This document shows, piece by piece, positions 58,201-64,000 of a stretch of DNA of 64,000 bases. The notes below the pieces were generated by a model. The model had not been told where the DNA came from and ran no database searches. It saw nothing but the letters and a program-made list of their open reading frames with translations. Location of the stretch: NCBI RefSeq assembly GCF_963678635.1, contig NC_087069.1, positions 36,809,959 to 36,873,958 of the forward strand, given 5' to 3'. How positions within the stretch are numbered: the first letter of the stretch is position 1; the number at the start of each line of letters is the position of its first letter. The translations under genes and the position numbers were made by a program. Source of the DNA: Symsagittifera roscoffensis (lineage: Eukaryota; Xenacoelomorpha; Acoela; Convolutidae).

Positions 58201-61200
58201 CTCTTTTGTTGAGTCGCGAAAGTCAAAACACATCAAAACCAAAACTTGGTCGAGAAAGTTGAAGCATATCTGAACTGGGTTGAACATTATCGAACATTTT
58301 TTTGTTGAGTCGAGGAAGTCGAAATATACCAAAAATTGGTCGAGAAAGTTGAAACATATCTGAACTGGGTCAAACAAACTCGAACACTTTTTTTATTGGG
58401 TCGAGAAAGTCGAAATATATCATATTTTGGTCGAGAAAGTCGAAACATATCTGAACTGTGTCAAACAAAATCGAACATTTTTTTGTTGAGTTTAGAAAGT
58501 CTAAATACATCCAAACTTGGTCGATGAAGATAAAAAAATCTGAACTGAGTCGAAAAACAGGTCGAGCTCAATCGAAACATCAATGCCGGGTCGAACAACA
58601 AAACTTTCAAAAATGTCAGTCGAGAGAGTCGAGAAAAACAAAACTAATCAAATTTTGATCAAGAAATTCGAAACATATTTGAAATGAGTCGAAAAAAATC
58701 GAACACTCTCTTGTTGAGTCGAGAAAGTCGAAATACACCAAAACTTTGTCGAGAAAGTCGAAACATATCTGAACAGGGTTGAGCAAAATCGAACAGTTTT
58801 TTGTTGGGTCGAGAAAGTCGGAATATACCAATATTTGGTAGAAAAAGCGAAACATATATGAACTGGGTTGACCAAAATTGAACACTCTTTTGTTGAGTCG
58901 CGAAAGTCAAAACACATCAAAACCAAAACTTGGTCGAGAAAGTTGAAGCATATCTGAACTGGGTTGAACATTATCGAACATTTTTTTGTTGAGTCGAGGA
59001 AGTCGAAATATACCAAAATTTGGTCGAGAAAGTTGAAACATATCTGAACTGGGTCAAACAAACTCGAACACTTTTTTTATTGGGTCGAGAAAGTCGAAAT
59101 ATATCATATTTTGGTCGAGAAAGTCGAAACATATCTGAACTGTGTCAAACAAAATCGAACATTTTTTTGTTGAGTTTAGAAAGTCTAAATACATCCAAAC
59201 TTGGTCGATGAAGATAAAAAAATCTGAACTGAGTCGAAAAAAAATCGAACACTTTTTCGTTGGGTAGAGAAAGTCAAAAAAATACCGACATTTACTCGAG
59301 AAAGTTGAAATAAATCTGAACTGGGTCAAACACAGTCGAACACTTTTATTATTGGGTCGAGAAAGTCAAAATATATCAAATTTTGGTCGAGAAAGTCGAA
59401 ACATATCTGAACTGGGTGGAACAAAATCAAATATTTTTTGTTGAGTCGAGAAAGTTGAAATATACCAAAATTTGGTCGAAAAAATTGAAGTTTATCTGAA
59501 CTGGGTCGATCAAAATCTAACTTCTTTTGTTGAGTTGAGAAATTTGAATTATACCAAAAGCAAATCTTGGCCGAAAAAGTTGAAACTTATCTGTACTGGG
59601 TCGAACAAAATCGAACACTTTTTGTTGAGTCGAAAAAGTTAAAATATACCAAAGTTTGGTATAAAAAGCCAAACATATATGAACTGGGTCGAACAAAATC
59701 AAAAATTTATCTGTTGGTTCGATAAAGTCGAAATCTACCAAAACTTTGTCGAGAAAGTCGAAACATATCTGAACAGGGTCGAACAAAATCGAACATTTTT
59801 TGTTGGGTCGAGAAAGTCGGAATACACCAAAATTTGGTAGAAAAAGCGAAACATATATGAACTGAGTCGAAAAAAATCGAACACTCTTTCGTTGAGTCAA
59901 GAAAGTCGAAATACACCAAAAGCAAAACTTGGTCGAGAAAGTTGAAACATATCTGAACTGGGTCGAACAAAATCGAACATTTTTTGTTGGGTCGAGAAAG
60001 TCGGAATATACCAATATTTGTTAGAAAACGCGAAACATATTTGAACTGAGTCGAAAAAAATCGAACACTCTTTTGTTGAGTCGAGAAAGTCGAAATACAC
60101 CAAAAGCAAAACTTGGTCGAGAAAGTTGAAACATATCTGAATTGGGTCGAACAAAATCGAACCTTTTTTGTTGGGTCGAGAAAGTCGGAATATACCAATA
60201 TTTGGTAGAAAAAGCGAAACATATATGAACTGGGTTGACCAAAATTGAACACTCTTTTGTTGAGTCGCGAAAGTCAAAACACATCAAAACCAAAACTTGG
60301 TCGAGAAAGTTGAAGCATATCTGAACTGGGTTGAACATTATCGAACATTTTTTTGTTGAGTCGAGGAAGTCGAAATATACCAAAATTTGGTCGAGAAAGT
60401 TGAAACATATCTGAACTGGGTCAAACAAACTCGAACACTTTTTTTATTGGGTCGAGAAAGTCGAAATATATCATATTTTGGTCGAGAAAGTCGAAACATA
60501 TCTGAACTGTGTCAAACAAAATCGAACATTTTTTTGTTGAGTTTAGAAAGTCTAAATACATCCAAACTTGGTCGATGAAGATAAAAAAATCTGAACTGAG
60601 TCGAAAAAAAATCGAACACTTTTTCGTTGGGTAGAGAAAGTCAAAAAAATACCGACATTTACTCGAGAAAGTTGAAATAAATCTGAACTGGGTCAAACAC
60701 AGTCGAACACTTTTATTATTGGGTCGAGAAAGTCAAAATATATCAAATTTTGGTCGAGAAAGTCGAAACATATCTGAACTGGGTGGAACAAAATCAAATA
60801 TTTTTTGTTGAGTCGAGAAAGTTGAAATATACCAAAATTTGGTCGAAAAAATTGAAGTTTATCTGAACTGGGTCGATCAAAATCTAACTTCTTTTGTTGA
60901 GTTGAGAAATTTGAATTATACCAAAAGCAAATCTTGGCCGAAAAAGTTGAAACTTATCTGTACTGGGTCGAACAAAATCGAACACTTTTTGTTGAGTCGA
61001 AAAAGTTAAAATATACCAAAGTTTGGTATAAAAAGCCAAACATATATGAACTGGGTCGAACAAAATCAAAAATTTATCTGTTGGTTCGATAAAGTCGAAA
61101 TCTACCAAAACTTTGTCGAGAAAGTCGAAACATATCTGAACAGGGTCGAACAAAATCGAACATTTTTTGTTGGGTCGAGAAAGTCGGAATACACCAAAAT

Positions 61201-64000
61201 TTGGTAGAAAAAGCGAAACATATATGAACTGAGTCGAAAAAAATCGAACACTCTTTCGTTGAGTCAAGAAAGTCGAAATACACCAAAAGCAAAACTTGGT
61301 CGAGAAAGTTGAAACATATCTGAACTGGGTCGAACAAAATCGAACATTTTTTGTTGGGTCGAGAAAGTCGGAATATACCAATATTTGTTAGAAAACGCGA
61401 AACATATTTGAACTGAGTCGAAAAAAATCGAACACTCTTTTGTTGAGTCGAGAAAGTCGAAATACACCAAAAGCAAAACTTGGTCGAGAAAGTTGAAACA
61501 TATCTGAATTGGGTCGAACAAAATCGAACCTTTTTTGTTGGGTCGAGAAAGTCGGAATATACCAAAGTTTGGTAGAAAAAGCGAAACATATAAGAACTGG
61601 GAGACCAAAATCGAACACTCTTTTGTTGAGTCGCGAAAGTCAAAATACACCAAAACCAAAACTTGGTCGAGAAAGTTGAAGTATATCTGAACTGGGTTGC
61701 ACATTATCGAACTTTTTTTTGTTGAGTCGAGAAAGTCGAAATATACCAAAAGCAAAACTTGGTCGAGAAAGTTGATACAAATCAATCTGAACTGGGTCGA
61801 ACAAAATCGAACATTTTTTGTTGATTCGAGAAAGTCCAAAAATACCAAAAGCAAAACTTGGCCGAAAAAACTGACACTTATCTGTACTGGGTTGAACAAA
61901 ATCTAACATTTTTTGTTGAGTCGAGGAAGTCGAAATATACCAAAATTTGGTCGAGAAAGTTGAAACATATCTGAACTGGGTCAAACAAACTCGAACACTT
62001 TTTTATTGGGTCGAGAAAGTCGAAATATATCATATTTTGGTCGAGAAAGTCGAAACATATCTGAACTGGGTGGAACAAAATCAAATATTTTTTGTTGAGT
62101 CGAGAAAGTTGAATTATACCAAAATTTGGTCGAAAAAATTGAAGTTTATCTGAACTGGGTCGATCAAACTCTAACTTCTTTTGTTGAGTTGAGAAATTTG
62201 AATTATACCAAAAGCAAATCTTGGCCGAAAAAGTTGAAACTTATCTGTACTGGGTCGAACAAAATCGAACACTTTTTGTTGAGTCGAAAAAGTTAAAATA
62301 TACCAAAGTTTGGTATAAAAAGCCAAACATATATGAACTGGGTCGAACAAAATCAAAAATTTATCTGTTGGTTCGATAAAGTCGAAATCTACCAAAACTT
62401 TGTCGAGAAAGTCGAAACATATCTGAACAGGGTCGAACAAAATCGAACATTTTTTGTTGGGTCGAGAAAGTCGGAATACACCAAAATTTGGTAGAAAAAG
62501 CGAAACATATATGAACTGAGTCGAAAAAAATCGAACACTCTTTCGTTGAGTCAAGAAAGTCGAAATACACCAAAAGCAAAACTTGGTCGAGAAAGTTGAA
62601 ACATATCTGAACTGGGTCGAACAAAATCGAACATTTTTTGTTGGGTCGAGAAAGTCGGAATATACCAATATTTGTTAGAAAACGCGAAACATATTTGAAC
62701 TGAGTCGAAAAAAATCGAACACTCTTTTGTTGAGTCGAGAAAGTCGAAATACACCAAAAGCAAAACTTGGTCGAGAAAGTTGAAACATATCTGAATTGGG
62801 TCGAACAAAATCGAACCTTTTTTGTTGGGTCGAGAAAGTCGGAATATACCAAAGTTTGGTAGAAAAAGCGAAACATATAAGAACTGGGAGACCATAATCA
62901 AACACTCTTTTGTTGAGTCGCGAAAGTCAAAATACACCAAAACCAAAACTTGGTCGAGAAAGTTGAAGTATATCTGAACTGGGTTGCACATTATCGATCT
63001 TTTTTTTGTTGAGTCGAGAAAGTCGAAATATACCAAAAGCAAAACTTGGTCGAGAAAGTTGATACAAATCTGAACTGGGTCGAACAAAATCGAACATTTT
63101 TTGTTGATTCGAGAAAGTCGAAAAATACCAAAAGCAAAACTTGGCCGAAAAAATTGACACTTATCTGTACTGGGTTGAACAAAATCTAACATTTTTTGTT
63201 GAGTCGAGGAAGTCGAAATATACCAAAATTTGGTCGAGAAAGTTGAAACATATCTGAACTGAGTCAAACAAACTCGAACACTTTTTTATTGGGTCGAGAA
63301 AGTCGAAATATATCATATTTTGGTCGAGAAAGTCGAAACATATCTGAACTGTGTCAAACAAAATCGAACATTTTTTTGTTGAGTTTAGAAAGTCTAAATA
63401 CATCCAAACTTGGTCGATGAAGATAAAAAAATCTGAACTGAGTCAAACAAACTCGAACACTTTTTTATTGGGTCGAGAAAGTCGAAATATATCATATTTT
63501 GGTCGAGAAAGTCGAAACATATCTGAACTGTGTCAAACAAAATCGAACATTTTTTTGTTGAGTCGCGAAAGTCAAAATACACCAAAACCAAAACTTGGTC
63601 GAGAAAGTTGAAGTATATCTGAACTGGGTTGCACATTATCGAACTTTTTTTTGTTGAGTCGAGAAAGTCGAAATATACCAAAAGCAAAACTTGGTCGAGA
63701 AAGTTGATACAAATCTGAACTGGGTCGAACAAAATCGAGCATTTTTTGTTGATTCGAGAAAGTCGAAAAATACCAAAAGCAAAACTTGGCCGAAAAAATT
63801 GACACTTATCTGTACTGGGTTGAACAAAATCTAACATTTTTTGTTGAGTCGAGGAAGTCGAAATATACCAAAATTTGGTCGAGAAAGTTGAAACATATCT
63901 GAACTGGGTCAAACAAACTCGAACACTTTTTTATTGGGTCGAGAAAGTCGAAATATATCATATTTTGGTCGAGAAATTCGAAACATATCTGAACTGTGTC
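55290..64000 (+). repeat. TCGA-rich tandem repeat array
   Basis: Basic units of about 28-35 bp around GGTCGAGAAAGTCGAAAC, 'atatctgaactgg' and GTCGAACAAAATCGAACA form larger higher-order blocks. A ~684-bp block repeats at 57652, 58336 and 59020. A ~1367-bp relation joins 59020 to 60387 and 59517 to 60884, and a further copy begins near 62171. The array continues beyond the window. Long minus-strand ORFs (up to 238 codons, STQFRYVSTFSTKF-like) arise from the repeat and shift frame between units; none is supported as a gene. Confidence 0.93.

Noticed and set aside
55464-63912. Many 60-238 codon ORFs, mostly minus strand, in the TCGA array
   Set aside because: They come from a short-period repeat poor in stop codons. 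The same peptides reappear in different frames, and higher-order units do not preserve them.

Overview
The window looks like a chromosome segment from a nematode, most likely a Caenorhabditis relative. It is AT-rich. The recognisable host exons are separated by introns with TTTCAG-type acceptors, one of them only about 47 nt long, and the largest mobile element carries a nematode-style single-ORF Gag-Pol. Most of the 64 kb is repeats and mobile DNA; host coding sequence is a small minority. No bacterial gene, CRISPR array, tRNA or rRNA was recognised.

Layout. 1-6606: about 24 tandem copies of a ~276-bp satellite that runs off the left edge. 6607-17706: mostly non-coding DNA with short hairpin elements, a decayed non-LTR retrotransposon fragment (minus strand, ~10.6-11.45 kb), small duplications and a 30-bp minisatellite (15.39-15.85 kb). 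17707-25791: a relic LTR followed by a large fold-back (palindromic) structure built from decayed env-like and ORF3-like sequences related to the intact element below. 26.3-26.66 kb: an AT-rich cluster of ATCGAT-type palindromes. 27582-33348: seven exons of an EGF-receptor (LET-23-like) ectodomain, containing receptor L1 and the furin-like cysteine-rich region but no L2, transmembrane or kinase part; two of its splice sites are defective. 33.49-35.11 kb: TCGA-rich repeats. 35197-35389 and 54935-55119: two phase-compatible exons of an EF-hand-like gene. 55.3-64 kb: a long array of the same TCGA-rich repeat in the opposite orientation, running off the right edge.

The centrepiece is an 18,909-bp LTR retroelement (35493-54401) inserted in the intron between the two EF-hand-like exons. 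It has 410-bp LTRs that appear identical by eye, TG...CA ends, a 4-bp ACTA target-site duplication and a tRNA-like primer-binding site. It encodes one uninterrupted 2740-residue Gag-Pol (zinc knuckle, DSG protease, YLDD reverse transcriptase, RNase H, HHCC/DD35E integrase, GPY module: Ty3/gypsy order). Around Gag-Pol are further ORFs: a small basic protein overlapping the gag start, two small membrane proteins, a 378-codon ORF with no ATG at all, an 872-residue env-like membrane glycoprotein, and a 597-residue protein of unknown function. Consecutive ORFs in the 3' half overlap by 4-13 nt at several junctions, and an intron lies immediately after the last stop codon. This is a large, apparently recent, env-bearing endogenous-retrovirus-like element with an unusual accessory gene set. 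The env and 597-residue genes also survive as relics in the 17.7-25.8 kb fold-back, so the gene set belongs to a family and is not a one-off accident.
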